Shown here: piece after piece, positions 47,170 to 59,700 of the stretch | Layout: every line of letters starts with the position of its first letter | How positions within the stretch are numbered: position 1 is the first letter of the stretch | DNA from: Argopecten irradians | Lineage: Eukaryota; Mollusca; Bivalvia; Pectinida; Pectinidae | Assembly (NCBI RefSeq): GCF_041381155.1 | Contig: NC_091142.1 | Coordinates: 4,963,778 to 5,027,777 of the forward strand | DNA length: 64,000 nucleotides | Direction: 5' to 3' | Notes under the pieces: model-generated | The model's database searches: none | What the model was told of the DNA's origin: nothing | What the model saw: only the letters and a program-made list of their open reading frames with translations | Program-made: the position numbers and the translations under genes

Positions 47170-47353
47170 ATTCCGTATTTGCATATTACAGAGTTAGCTC
47201 CCTTGCGGGTAGGTATCGATTGTTACGTTATTATTTTGTGAGCGCAATTCACGTCATTTTCCCCGAAAAGTATGACGTTACGCTCGCAAAAATATGACGT
47301 CACAGTCAATACCTACCCGCAAGTGCAGATAACTCTGTAATATGCAAATCCGG
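47170..47353. mobile_element. MITE with 48-bp inverted arms
   Basis: TTTGCATATTACAGAGTTAG ... TTGCGGGTAGGTATCGATTG is mirrored by CAATACCTACCCGCAAGTGC ... CTCTGTAATATGCAAATCCG. The core is rich in TGACGT(CA). A decayed relative may be at 56130-56190. Confidence 0.85.
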
Positions 47354-48329
47354 AGTAGATATATACAGTTGAATAAAATGTATTGAATGAATACATACCT
47401 TCTTTCCACGTGTGACATCCATTTTTATTATAACGTTAACACACTCGGAAATTCTTAAAGCAGATAACATTGTCAAACTTAAAATAAACACTAACCTGGC
47501 CAGGTTTAATTGAAGTAATATTGTCAACTAGATCCCAAAATATGTCAATTACGAGCTAATACCGTTTCAATATACACTAGGCGTTACATTTACATGTGCG
47601 TGTCTTTGGTAGTTTATATATGGAAGAGTCATTTGTCCGGGACAAGTGGTCACGTGCACGTAGCCAGTTGAGTACACCGGGTACGATAGTATTCATGGAG
47701 ATATGTGGACGCATTATTATTTGGATCCATGTGCTTTATATAGGAGTCGTTAAGCGTGTCGGAATATAGGTAGAGAGAAAACCAAAAATGGCTTACCTTG
47801 ACAGGGGGATGTCTCATAAGCGATTCTTGAAATAGTGTACTTATTTTCTATAATCTTTTTTGAATACTTTTAAAATTGCATTGACAGCTTTAAGACGGAT
47901 ATTGTTTCTATTTTACATGTGTGAAGTCTTATCAGCATCTAATTTGTAATGGTCGGAGAAAATATTATTTCCCATCCAGAAACAATTCTAACACTTTTTA
48001 GAGTCTAAATCCACCAAGGATTGTTAAGCCGTCTGTTCATACATAACCTGTCTTTGACATAACTAGTAGCAATCTAGTCGCCGTGCTTATGCAAATACTC
48101 ATTAACAATGTTTTTATAACGGCCTACATTGGTTTGTTGTTATTTACGTGGATGCTTCTTGCTAGGTACCTACATACAAAGGTTGTAAAAAACCATTTAC
48201 CGGTGTGGGTGCAGATGCAACACATTATCATGGCAGTGCTAAGGAAAAACAAGAGGCCCAAGGGCCTGAAAAGTCATCTGACTTCCTTGGCAAAAGTCAT
48301 ATAGGAAATCAATTAGATATCAGGTGTCA
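47354..48329. other. No gene seen
   Basis: AT-rich intergenic DNA before the ~180-bp tandem repeat; no supported gene. Confidence 0.55.
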
Positions 48330-48960
48330 TAGTAGCCATCTTCGATAGTGATCAACCAGAGATGTAACAACACTTTGTCAAGATCTCATTTGGATAATTG
48401 TATGCAAGTTTCAGCCAAATCGCAACTGTGGAACACGAGAAGAAGTTCCAAATGTGTTTTCAAGATGGCGGCTGTGGCGGCCATCTTGGATTTCTTATCA
48501 GCCCGAAAAAACACCACTTGGTCAGGACCATGTCAGGATCATTTCATTCACGTTTCAGCTAAATAGCAACTGTAAAACATGAGAAGAAGTTTCAAATGTG
48601 TTTTCAAGTTAGTGGTCATCTTGGATTTCGGATCGACCTGAAAAATAACAACATTTGGTCGGGACCATGTCAGGATCATTTCATGCAAGTTTCAGCTGAA
48701 TCGCACAGGTAGAACTTGAGAAGAAGTTCAAAATGTGTTTTCAAGATGGCGCTGTGGCAGCCATCTTTGATTTTGGATCGACCCGAAAATAGCAACACTT
48801 TGTCGGGACCATGTCAGGAACGTTTCATGCAAGTATCAGCTAAATCGCACTAGTAGAACTTAAGAAGAAGTTCAAAATGCGAAAAGTTAACGCACGGCGG
48901 ACGACGACGGAGGAAACACGACGACTATAGGTCATCCAGAACCTTCGGATTAGATGACCT
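48330..48960. repeat. Tandem repeat of about 165-180 bp, about 3.5 units
   Basis: Each unit has TTTCAGCTAAATCGCA, GAGAAGAAGTTC, AAATGTGTTTTCAAGATGGC and TCGGGACCATGTCAGGA. It ends in GGACGACGACGG, then ACCTTCGGATTAGATGACCT, probably the end of one interspersed element whose inside is tandemly repeated. Confidence 0.82.
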
Positions 48961-49017
48961 AAAACAAAGCTTCATTCCAATGGTTCTGCCAGTATCGACG
49001 ATACTCTTTCTCTTTTG

Positions 49018-49247
49018 TTTACTGTAAACCAACTTTCTTTCTCGGCTACTTAAATTCGCGACTTCCATTTCAAAGCACCACGGGTATCGATTTTCGCGAA
49101 TTTAATATGGAATGTAAATACTTTTGGATTTTAATTGTAAAAGAATTGTGGAAAATTTCAATTCGCGGAGATAAACTTCCGCAAATTTATTTAGATCGCG
49201 AAGTTCGCGAAAAATATATCGTAAACGAAAGAAAGTTGGTTTGCAGT
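49018..49247. mobile_element. MITE-like hairpin element (CGCGAAAG family), best copy
   Basis: Terminal inverted repeats TACTGTAAACCAACTTTCTT and GAAAGAAAGTTGGTTTGCAG, about 25 bases long, with mirrored TTCGCGAATTTA and GCGGAGATAAACTTCCGC inside. Confidence 0.78.
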
Positions 49248-49569
49248 ATATGTGTCTGTTGCAGTCTGTGGTAATTGTCGTATCTATATCTGTAATGCAC
49301 TTTTTTCACAGTGGTGCAACGTAAATCTATCATAAGTTATTTATAGCATATCAGAGACAGATGAGATAACCTTAGTACAAATATAACAAAACAAGCCTTC
49401 AAAAAACAATTGTTAAATAACAATTTATAAATTATATATTATACTCTTACAAAAATACATGCATAACATCCATTCAATTTTATCACATTGGCTTACTTGT
49501 CAAAGTCAAGATTCATGGATGGAAAGATGAAATAATGAAGTGATTTGATTGGCAAGTTTTCTAATGAAA

Positions 49570-50775
49570 GAAACGGTGCTTCAGAGTCTGACTCTAATTC
49601 CATGTGGTGGGATTATCCGTAACTAGTTACTAGAGTTCTATATGAACTGTACTTCAGAATCTGACTACAGTTCTATGGGGTGGGATTGTCACTGACAACT
49701 AGAGTTCGATATTAACTGTACTTCAGAGTCTGACTACAGTTCGACGGAGTGAAATTGTTCCCAACTACTAGAGTTTGGCATCAACTGTATTTCAGAGTCT
49801 GACTACAGTTCAATGGAGTGGAATCGTCCCCAACTACTAGAATTCGGCATCAACTGTATTTCTGAGTCTGACTACAGTTCTCCGGAGTGGAACTACTCGA
49901 GTTCGGCATCAACTGTATTTCAGTCTGACTACAGTTCTACGGAGTGAAATTGTCCCCGACTTCTAGAGTTCGGCATCAATTGTTCTTAAGAGTCTGACTA
50001 CAGTTCAATGGAGTGGAATTGTCCCCAATTACTAGAGTTCAGCATCAACTGTACTTCAGAGTCTGACTACAGTTCAATGGAGTGGAATTGTTCCTAACTA
50101 CTGGAGTTCGGCATCAACTGTATTTCAGAGTCTGACTACAGTTCTACGGAGTGGAATTGTCCCCAACTAATAGAGTTCGGCATCAACTGTATTTCGGAGT
50201 CTGACTACAGTTCTACGGAGTGCAATTGTCCCCGACTTCTAGAGTTTGGCATCAACTGTATTTCAGAGTTTGACTACGGTTCTATGGGGTGGGATTGTCA
50301 CAGACTACTAGAGTTCGGCATCAACTGTATTTCAGAGTCTGACTACGGTTCTATGGGGTGGGATTGTCACTGACTACTAGAGTTCGACTAGCTGCAATAT
50401 TGTAGCTCAAAAGACTTTTTGACAGAAAATGGTGTCGTCTTTAGAAAAGTATAGTAGGCTGGGTACGTATATTCGTTCTAGAGTTCGACATTCACTGTAC
50501 GTCAGAATCTGACAACAGTTCTATGGGGCGGGATTGTCCTAGTGTATTTCATGTGGTGGAATTATCCCGACTACTAGAGTTCGATATTAACAGTACTTCA
50601 GAGTCTGACTACAGTTCTATGGGGTGGGATTGTCACTGACTACTAGAGTTCGATATTAACAGTACTTCAGAGTCTGACTACAGTTCTATGGGGTGGGATT
50701 GTCACTGACTACTAGAGTTCGACATCAACAGTATTTCAGAGTCTGACTGAAGATCCGTGTGGTGGGATTGTTCTC
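49570..50775 (-). repeat. 69-bp minisatellite in the SPNS 3' UTR
   Basis: About 16-17 units of roughly 69 bp (TCAGAGTCTGACTACAGTTC, then GGAGTGGAATTGT, then CTAGAGTTCG) run to within about ten bases of the SPNS stop codon. They are interrupted at about 50390-50480 by unrelated sequence. Most units have AACTGTA and TACAGTT flanking TCAGAGTCTGA. Confidence 0.88.
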
Positions 50776-50786
50776 TGGTTTCCATT

Positions 50787-53700
50787 TTAGTTCACGGAGT
50801 ACGATAAATCGGCTGTCAGAAAGTCGCTGTCCGGCGATTCTACTCGATCATCCTCTACTTCCGGTAGAACATTAACATTTTCTGGAAAATAAATTCAAGG
50901 ATGCTAGATTGATGCGATTTTCTTAAGAATTTGTTTTTAAAAACATGCAACAAGACACTACGATATGATAAATTTTAGCTTGTATAAAAATCAATCAGTT
51001 GACATTAATAAAACAGCTTGAGGAGAATTGAAGATTTTGTCAGAATAGTAATCAGTCTCCGCCGTGGAACAACACGTAGTATGAGATGTGGTGAAGAAAC
51101 AAAACGGTAAGAGAAGAATAAAGCGTCATGCCCCAGTTACTTAGAGACATGCAGTCAAAATGGCTATGATATTAAGACGTGCAAATATCACTGACTGTTA
51201 AAGCAACATTCCAACTACCCAGGCAAAACAGAGAGAAGCGGTTACGCAGAGCTCATGGTCAAGAGTTAAAGAAGGTTTTAGTCATGTGAATTAATGCATT
51301 TTGATGAGCACAGTAAACAAATATGGCACGCCAAAAAGAGGTTTCTATATATAGATATACCATGGCCCACCACACAGCACGCCAAAAGAAGGTTGATATA
51401 AATTAAATGATGTACCATATCTTTGCAGGTTAATATACATTTAGGTACATATATCTTACGCCAAAGAATGCGTATCATGCGATATAACCTTGTTCTCACG
51501 AACAATTGCAAGTCAAAAGAATATTGTCAAGATATTATCGTGCTCTGAAGACTTATTTCATGCCAATAGGATGTAATGAATATACATGCACCATGCTCAT
51601 GTCAAACATTAATAGCAAAACATCCGACAATTGATAAACTTACGGAACAGACCTTATTCCTGTGCTCGGAAATTCTAGAGTAAACAGAACAGAACATCAA
51701 TATCAACATAGTTGTATACTAATCTGGCCTGAAGGCCCGAGGATATCCGAGTAAATGATGTTTCTATGGATACACTTTCCCTGTATCCGTGATAAAATCA
51801 TAAACTTAGTATATCGCATTGCTACATGTTTTTGTCGAAAGAAGAAGGTGACTTTCTATACTTAGTCCAACCTTTCTATGACCAAACGACAGCCATAGGC
51901 CTTTGAAATATGTGTGCTATCATTTCATCAAATCGGCGAGTCAGTAAGTGTCGACCAACCGAAAGACGCACTGAATTACGTGATTTGATTGGTTTCTTTA
52001 TGTGCCAATCAAAAAACAGATTAGAGATTTTACAAATTGTGTGAAATATCAAGTGAATATCTCTAAATTGTAATGATTTTCATTATATCTCCTGATTGAA
52101 CACCATTTGTAACAATACATGGTAGAGATGATGTTTTGAAGACTTTTAAAACTAAGTTGCGACTTTACCTGTTGCTCGTTTGGCTGCCTCACGATCTTCC
52201 ACAACAAACAGTGAGGCGGCAAGGAAGAAAGCGCCACCTATGACACTGACAAACGGCGTGACGTATAGGGCTATCTGGAGAGTGGCGAACTGGACTGAAG
52301 GTGAGGTAGCGGGCAGTGTGTAGCCTTTGGCTAGAGCGTCAGATACCTTTAACAATAAGAGATATAGGAAGGTTCTTGGATGATCTTTGTCAGAGATTGG
52401 AGGGGGTGGAAGTCATAAAGTGTCATATGCATATTTTGGCAAGGGAACATACGAATAAAAGTAAATCCTACATTTCCTCTTTACAATAGCGATAACAAGA
52501 ACCGTTTACAGAAGGACGGACGGATCATGGACGAAAGGCGGTTTGAATAGACCGCCATCATCACCTTCAGATGTGGGCTAAAACATACGACTATACAACA
52601 AGACAGACGGCAAGTTTTGGTCAGAATTTATTATTTTCATTTTAAACATTGAAACTACATTGCACTATAAACCACTTCACCATAAAGGATACATATATGA
52701 GGTTTCATTACTCAAAGGAGAGAAATCGAAATTCGAAATAGATCCATTTAATCAATTATATCGCAGAAATATATCTGATTTCAGTTTGCCCAAACATTAG
52801 TGTCGATACGTACCACCCCTATGATGTATGGACTTCCGGCGTCCCCAAGCGCGTGACAGAGGAAGATTTGGCCAGCTGAGGCTAGAGCACGTCTGGTGGG
52901 TATTACAACATACTGGAGGATAAAATATGAATGCAAGGTATGTTAATTATAAACAAGGTAATGACAATAGAAAGAACAAGAATACACAACATGCATGAAC
53001 ACATACTGTATAGTTGTAAAATTAATTTCGCGGGAGTAAAATTTCGCAATTTATTGTTTGTAATTTTTGCGGGTTGCTTAATTTCATCGTGAATTATATT
53101 TATAGTCTTTATAATCGTAATTGACATGACCAGGCTCTGATATGTAAACCATGATTATGATCAATTTCGCGAAATTTTAATTTTCGCGAATGTCGATAAA
53201 TCCACGAATTTCGCGATATTAAAACCCCACAAATATAAGCAATTATACAGTAATTAAGGATGTAAAGGTTGTAATGTTCTGGAAATGTCTAAAAAAAGTT
53301 TGAAGAATTTGGACAAGTTATTGTAGAGAACTCGTGATTAAGTGAAAACATTCGGACTATATACAGACGAAAACTCTCATCTGAAAATGACCTCATGAAG
53401 TTTTAAATTGTAAAGAATTCACTTCAAATTGCCTTCGCCGTGTTTGACTGTAGTGTTCAGGTCTATTCCAGGTAAGATATTGATTGCTAACCAATCTCAG
53501 GTTAAGAAATGTTGTCTGCATAAATGCATTCATTTTAATAAGATTATTATCCTTTCTATATAATGATAACACTCAACTCACCAGTAATATATCGTTCACT
53601 ATGGACCAGTTAATACAAACTGCTGTTTCTCCTAAGAAGATGAGGATCTAAAAATTACAAAATGAATGAAAATCAGTATCTTTTTTTAATTTATTTTATA

Positions 53701-56700
53701 ATTCTTTTTTGCATGTGAAGAGCATTTTCATTGGCTCAAATGATAATTTACTTGATCATCCCTTGACGCCATTTGTAACATTGTTTCTGATTGGTTGATA
53801 GAACGGCGTAATAATTTCATCAAAATTAAGAGTCCCTCAAGGAATATGTGATAATTTTGAACAGATTGTTTTTATAGTAGGTTGAATTGAAGGGATTATT
53901 GATAGCATTTTATGGTATGAAGATATGAGACAAAAATCAGACATGTACATGACCGGTACATGAATGTATTTCTTCGGCAAATGGCAACGAAAAGTCATTT
54001 AAATAGAAGATGTATATATAGATTTTACCCAAGCTACCGTTGTGTTGTATTCCGACATATAAAGAGCGAGAAAAAGTAATGGTGCGCCCACCAGCATCCC
54101 ACATGCACATATGACTGGGTCCGCCCGGGGGTAGCGTCCCTTCATTCGCCGAGAGGTCTCTCCGCCTATGGCCACGCCCGACAGGCCAGCAGCTACTGTC
54201 AGTATACCAAATATCAGACTCACACTGAAAAATTCAGCATACCAAATATCAGGCTCACACTGACAAAATTAGCATACCAAATATCAGGCTCACACTAGAA
54301 ATCGGTATACCAAATATCAGACTCAAACTGAAAAAATAAGCATACCAAATATCAAGCTTTCACTGGAAAATCGGTATACCGAATATCAGGCTTACGCTGG
54401 AAAAATCAGTTTACCGAATATCAGGCTTACACTAGAAAATCAGTATAACAAATGTCATGCTTACACTAGAAAATCAGTATACCAAATGTCATGCTTACAC
54501 TAGAAAATCGATATACCGTTTACCAAATATCAGGCTTACACTGGAAAATCGATATACCGTTTACCAAATATCAGGCTTACACTGGAAAATTGATATACCA
54601 ATTACCAAATATCAGGCTTACACTGGAAAATTGATATACCAATTACCAAATATCAGGCTTACACTGGAAAATCGATATACCAATTACCAAATATCAGGCT
54701 TACACTGGAAAATTGATATACCAATTACCAAATATCAGGCTTACACTGGAAAATCGATATACCAATTACCAAATATCAGGCTTACACTGGAAAATCAGTA
54801 TACCAAATATCAGGCTTACACTGGAAAATCGGTATACCGAATATCAGGCTTACACTGGACAAATCGGTTTACCAAATATCAGACTTGCACTGAGAAAAAT
54901 TTCATGTATAACTCATGTTTTTCTCTTTTGAAATATGACTTCAAGTGAAAGAGTTAAAGTTACATTTTTATTTAGTTTTCGAGATATTGGCAGGTACGTA
55001 AATAATTTTCAGTTTGACCGATGTCAAAACTTTCCGTAAAACAAAACAACTACGAAAGCTTTTTTTTAGCCTTTCTGTTTATAGCCTGAAGCAATGGCGG
55101 TTGTTTGTACCTTGCTTGGTGGGCCTCTCCGCTCTGAATTTTAATGGAGTCGAGGACGTAGATCGGGGCCCACAAAGCTAGCGTCCCGGTCACAAACGCC
55201 ACACTTGTAAACCCGAATGACGACAGCACCAATGTCCTACTGCAACACACAAACTGATGACGTACATTGTAGTACGTTGTGTATATCATGTCCATATTTT
55301 CAATCGAAATAGTAGCATGCTATAAATAATGATTACAAGAAGACATGACAGGTTTAATTTGTGTGTAAGATGGTGAACCATGAGAAAAACAATCAACCTA
55401 CAGCCCTTGATATTTTGTATTGAACAGGAGAATACAGATATCGGGATGCAATTGGAGCATTTCGGAGGCATGAACTTATTGCACTACCAGGAGAACGAGC
55501 TTCTTTGAAATGCATCACCAAATTTATTGATACCGTTATGATCAAGCAATTTACAAGGAAAAGAGACTTTCTGATATTCTGCCTGGTATCTCGAATTTTT
55601 TCATGACCCACATCTTCTGATAAATGAGGAACAGATTTTTGGCTATTTTTGGAACCGACTAATCTGATAATTTAGAAATTTTGGAAACGACACTTTCTGA
55701 TAATTGAGGAACCGAGACTGCTTGATAATTTGGGAATCGAGACTTTATGAATTCATGAGCACAGATACGGTGTACATGTGCCTTGTAAGAACTACCTACT
55801 TGCAAACGAGTTCCCGGATGTCACGCAAGAGAGAGGTGTTGGTGAGATTTGTTCCTCCGTCGGCCGAGCCACGGGTAGGTTCCGGGAGGATCAAGATAAA
55901 CAAGACACAAATAACGCCCAGTCCCGGGGTTACCTAAAACAAACAAGGAGAAACATATTACATCCAGCCCCTGGCTCAACTGAAACATAAAGGGGTGGGC
56001 GGGCACATGTTACAAAGTCAAATGTGAAAACAGACGGTCAGTCTTCGAATCCTTCAACCACTGGAATCAGAGCAATGCAGGCGACCGAACACCTGCATTT
56101 CGGAACGAATGGTAGGGCAAATATATTCCATTTTTGCATATTTAGAGTTAACGTTACTACCTAAACGCAAAGGTAGATAACTTTGTAACCAACAATATTG
56201 AATTCTTCTATCATGGATAGAGCAAATGGTTGTTGCTAGTTTTTAGTAACTTTAATGATTCTATATCGTTGACTTACCCGTAAGGCCCACTGCCAGGCGC
56301 CAAGCCATCTAGCCACATTGGACCCAACGATATACCCCAGACCACTGTAATGAAATGATAGGTTTTCATCGACTGAAGGTAACTATTCTCAATATTACTG
56401 CGAGAAAAAAAATGAGGCCGATTGTATGTTTTCTCCGTTTGTTTTATCCCATTTTCACTTCATTATGAATGGTAAGACTATCGGAAATGGCTTTGGAGTA
56501 ATCTGATACTGCATTTAACATGAAATTTTAGTAGAATTTTCCGTTTTTTAGTTGTTGTTTTTTTATAAGAACAACGAACGACGCTTAATAATCATTATTA
56601 TCGTTGTCCGCTCGGCTAACCACGAATAATTCAATCCACGAAATGATTCAAAAGCTACAAACCACAAAGAAAACACCCACGAATAATATATGTTATACAG

Positions 56701-59700
56701 TATGCTAAAGTTACGTTTGACTACGTTCTGAAGTGTTGTTTATGTCTGTTACTTTCGGTTTACATATAAGATGTGTTTACGTACCTGCCACATGGTATTG
56801 CTACGTTGAAGACAATCAACATCTTGGTACGCATGCTGTCCTGGAATAGGTCACCAATGATAGTCGTGGATACGGTAATGTAGCTGGCTTCTCCGACACC
56901 TACCAGCGCGCGCAGCGTCAGAAACAGCCAGAAATGCTATAAATAAGACGAAGGATTCACACATCCAGAAAAAATATTATCATCTGGGGAAGTCTTTACT
57001 TTTTAATTTTCTTATGAAAAATGTTTAGAGAGTCAAAAATGAGATTAAAATGAAAAATATCATGTAGCCGGTTCGCGGGTCAAAAGTTTCATGATTTGGA
57101 CTTAAAACGAGAAAATTTAATTTAAGCGGTTTTAAAATTTAGCGATTTGGCTGTAAGCCTACATGTCTCTATACTTCGTCTATATTTCCTGTAATTTTTC
57201 GCGATATTCGTTATGAACCCAGAAACCGCGAATATAACCAGATATACACACGCATGTATGTTTTCAAGAACAGTCAACATGTAATTAATACATAAACTGT
57301 TAAAAGTTCTTAAAGCTTCAAGTCCTCACAATTCATGATATGAAGACACTACGGTCGAAATATCCCAAACAACCGCAAATCTGTATCGTTTCTTATTTTA
57401 CTGAAATCATATTGAAATATGTGTCTCGATTCTTATTTTCACTGAAATAAGATTAACTAATATTTCGGTAAAGTTTCATTTGTTTCCTTCTGTGGTGAAC
57501 TATATAATTTGGCCATGTAGTAATGGTTCCAAGATACTCCGAGTTAGCTGCGATGACGTAGCTCTGAACACGGACGGAAGATTTCTGACAGATGGTCGTC
57601 GGGAACGGAGTGGAGGCAGGGTATGATTATTCGTTCTAACTCCTAGTGTGTTCAAATTGTTACAAATACGTAATAATTTAAACCTTTATTTTTTGTTCTA
57701 GTGCCACCATCAATTACTTAATTATATACCACTTTATATAATTTTGTATATATAACTAAATGCTTTTGAATATAGCTGCTATGATTTCTCCTATGTTACT
57801 TTCATGAACACACTAAAACTTAAAACATCTTAATAAGATCGAATAATAAGATCAGTTTAATTTCGTTTTATTAAATTGGGGGAAAATGTTTGTACATTTA
57901 AAAATTATTTGAAATATTTCACGCTGGAAACAAAAGTCTCTATACTCAGCGCGGAGGTCCACATTGGATTGGATCAAGATAAACTCTATTTATCATTTGG
58001 GATAGACCTACTTGCCATAAGCGGTATACCTGTAAGCATACGGATGCATTTGTATGTACGCATTAGAAGGGGAGCGACCATTATTCTTAAAATATTTCAC
58101 ATTTTCTATTTCCGTGTTTTGAACATTGAATCATACTATAGCAATTTGCATGCTAGAAGAACAATACTCGTTAGTGTGTTCTATTTGATACCTGAGTAAC
58201 GAGTAGGATTATACGGTTAACGTTATAGTTTGTTTCATTGTACAACGATTGATTACTATTATGAGATCAGAAGAGGAGAGAATCACAATGTGTTATATAA
58301 CATGAATAAAATAGACGCAAAATAGAAAACATGGAATGTTTTATGAATAATGGTTGCTGCCCTTTCAATGCGTATACGTATGTATAGCGCTCATTGGAAG
58401 TATCTCTATTCGTATCGAAGATGACCTATCATAAGTGTAGCGTAAAGCAGAGTGCAATCAACCGTAGGTCTCGAGCGATGTTGCTAAGCTATCTACAAAA
58501 GATGCTATCAAATGTTATGTAAAAAATTAATACATAGAGAAATAAAGTGGTTGGTTGATTCTTGACATCGCAATAACACATCTTGAAATGGAACGCGATT
58601 TTGCTATTTCCGAGACGATACTGCTAGACGAGATTGGAATATTTCGAGACGAGATTACGATAGTGTCAACCAAATTAAAAAGACTTTTAATTCCGCTCCA
58701 CTACGATCTACGATACTGTCCGATTCGAGCTTATATCATAGAACATCGCAGTGGCACGGAATTACAAGTCTTGATTAATTAGATTGTGAGAAATCGCGAT
58801 AACTATACGAGATTGCCTTTCGATATCGTATCGAGTTCTACTACACGATGCGATATAACAATATTGAGACACTTTAACACATACATTTTTGTCGATGAAT
58901 GAGCCGGACAGGGTGATTCCGGACCAAAAAAGAATCCCACCGGCCATTAGGTACTTCCGGGAGTATCGGTCACCAAGGTAACCAAAGACTGGTGAACACA
59001 CCATATATGTGAGGACAAACACAGTCTGAAGTAGTCCATCCTGGGAGTTGTTTAGACCGTAGTAAGTCTGTACTTGGTCCAAAACACCTGAAAAAATATT
59101 TAAAGATAAAATTCAACAAGAATGCTTATTTTTAATCTTAGTCTTATTTACAGGGTTTTTTTCTCACTGCTTTGGGAATGGGGCCTGTGGCTTTGAATTT
59201 GGGGAAATGGAGCGCCAAAACCAAGATTTGGGAAAATTATGAAATATGAAATAAAAGCATAACAATTAAGATTTTTTTTTATTTCCAGTGTAGTTTACTT
59301 TTTTGAAGCCAATTCACATATACTTAAAGCCTTAATCATCTAAGATCATATGCAATATTTTTGGATAGTTTTCAAGAAACTTTGATTTTGGGAAATTTTT
59401 GGGTTGAATTGGGAAAATTTTAGAGGTTTTGCCTTGGGAATGGGGACGATTTTCGGCCCAAAAAATCATGCTGAAAAAAGCCCTGTAACTCCTGATTGGC
59501 CTCTCATGTAGTGTGTAAATGTCAGTATGTTTTGGGAGGCTGCGATATGTTCATGTTGTGTCTCCTTGTATTGGTGCAACTTTTGTCCTTTTCATAGTGC
59601 TATCTCATTGAAGCATGGCACCAAAGACACCGAAGAAGCAACTTCCATCATGTGTCCCACTTCAGTACTACAAATTTTATAGACTATAATGGCGTTTCTA

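Noticed and set aside
54457..54948. 163-codon plus-strand ORF ([17 protein letters not shown] type)
   Set aside because: It is the antisense of the SPNS intron 6 minisatellite. The repeat unit explains its openness.
58555..58782. 75-codon plus-strand ORF in SPNS intron 2
   Set aside because: No recognised motif, no splice or promoter signal; AT-rich intron sequence.
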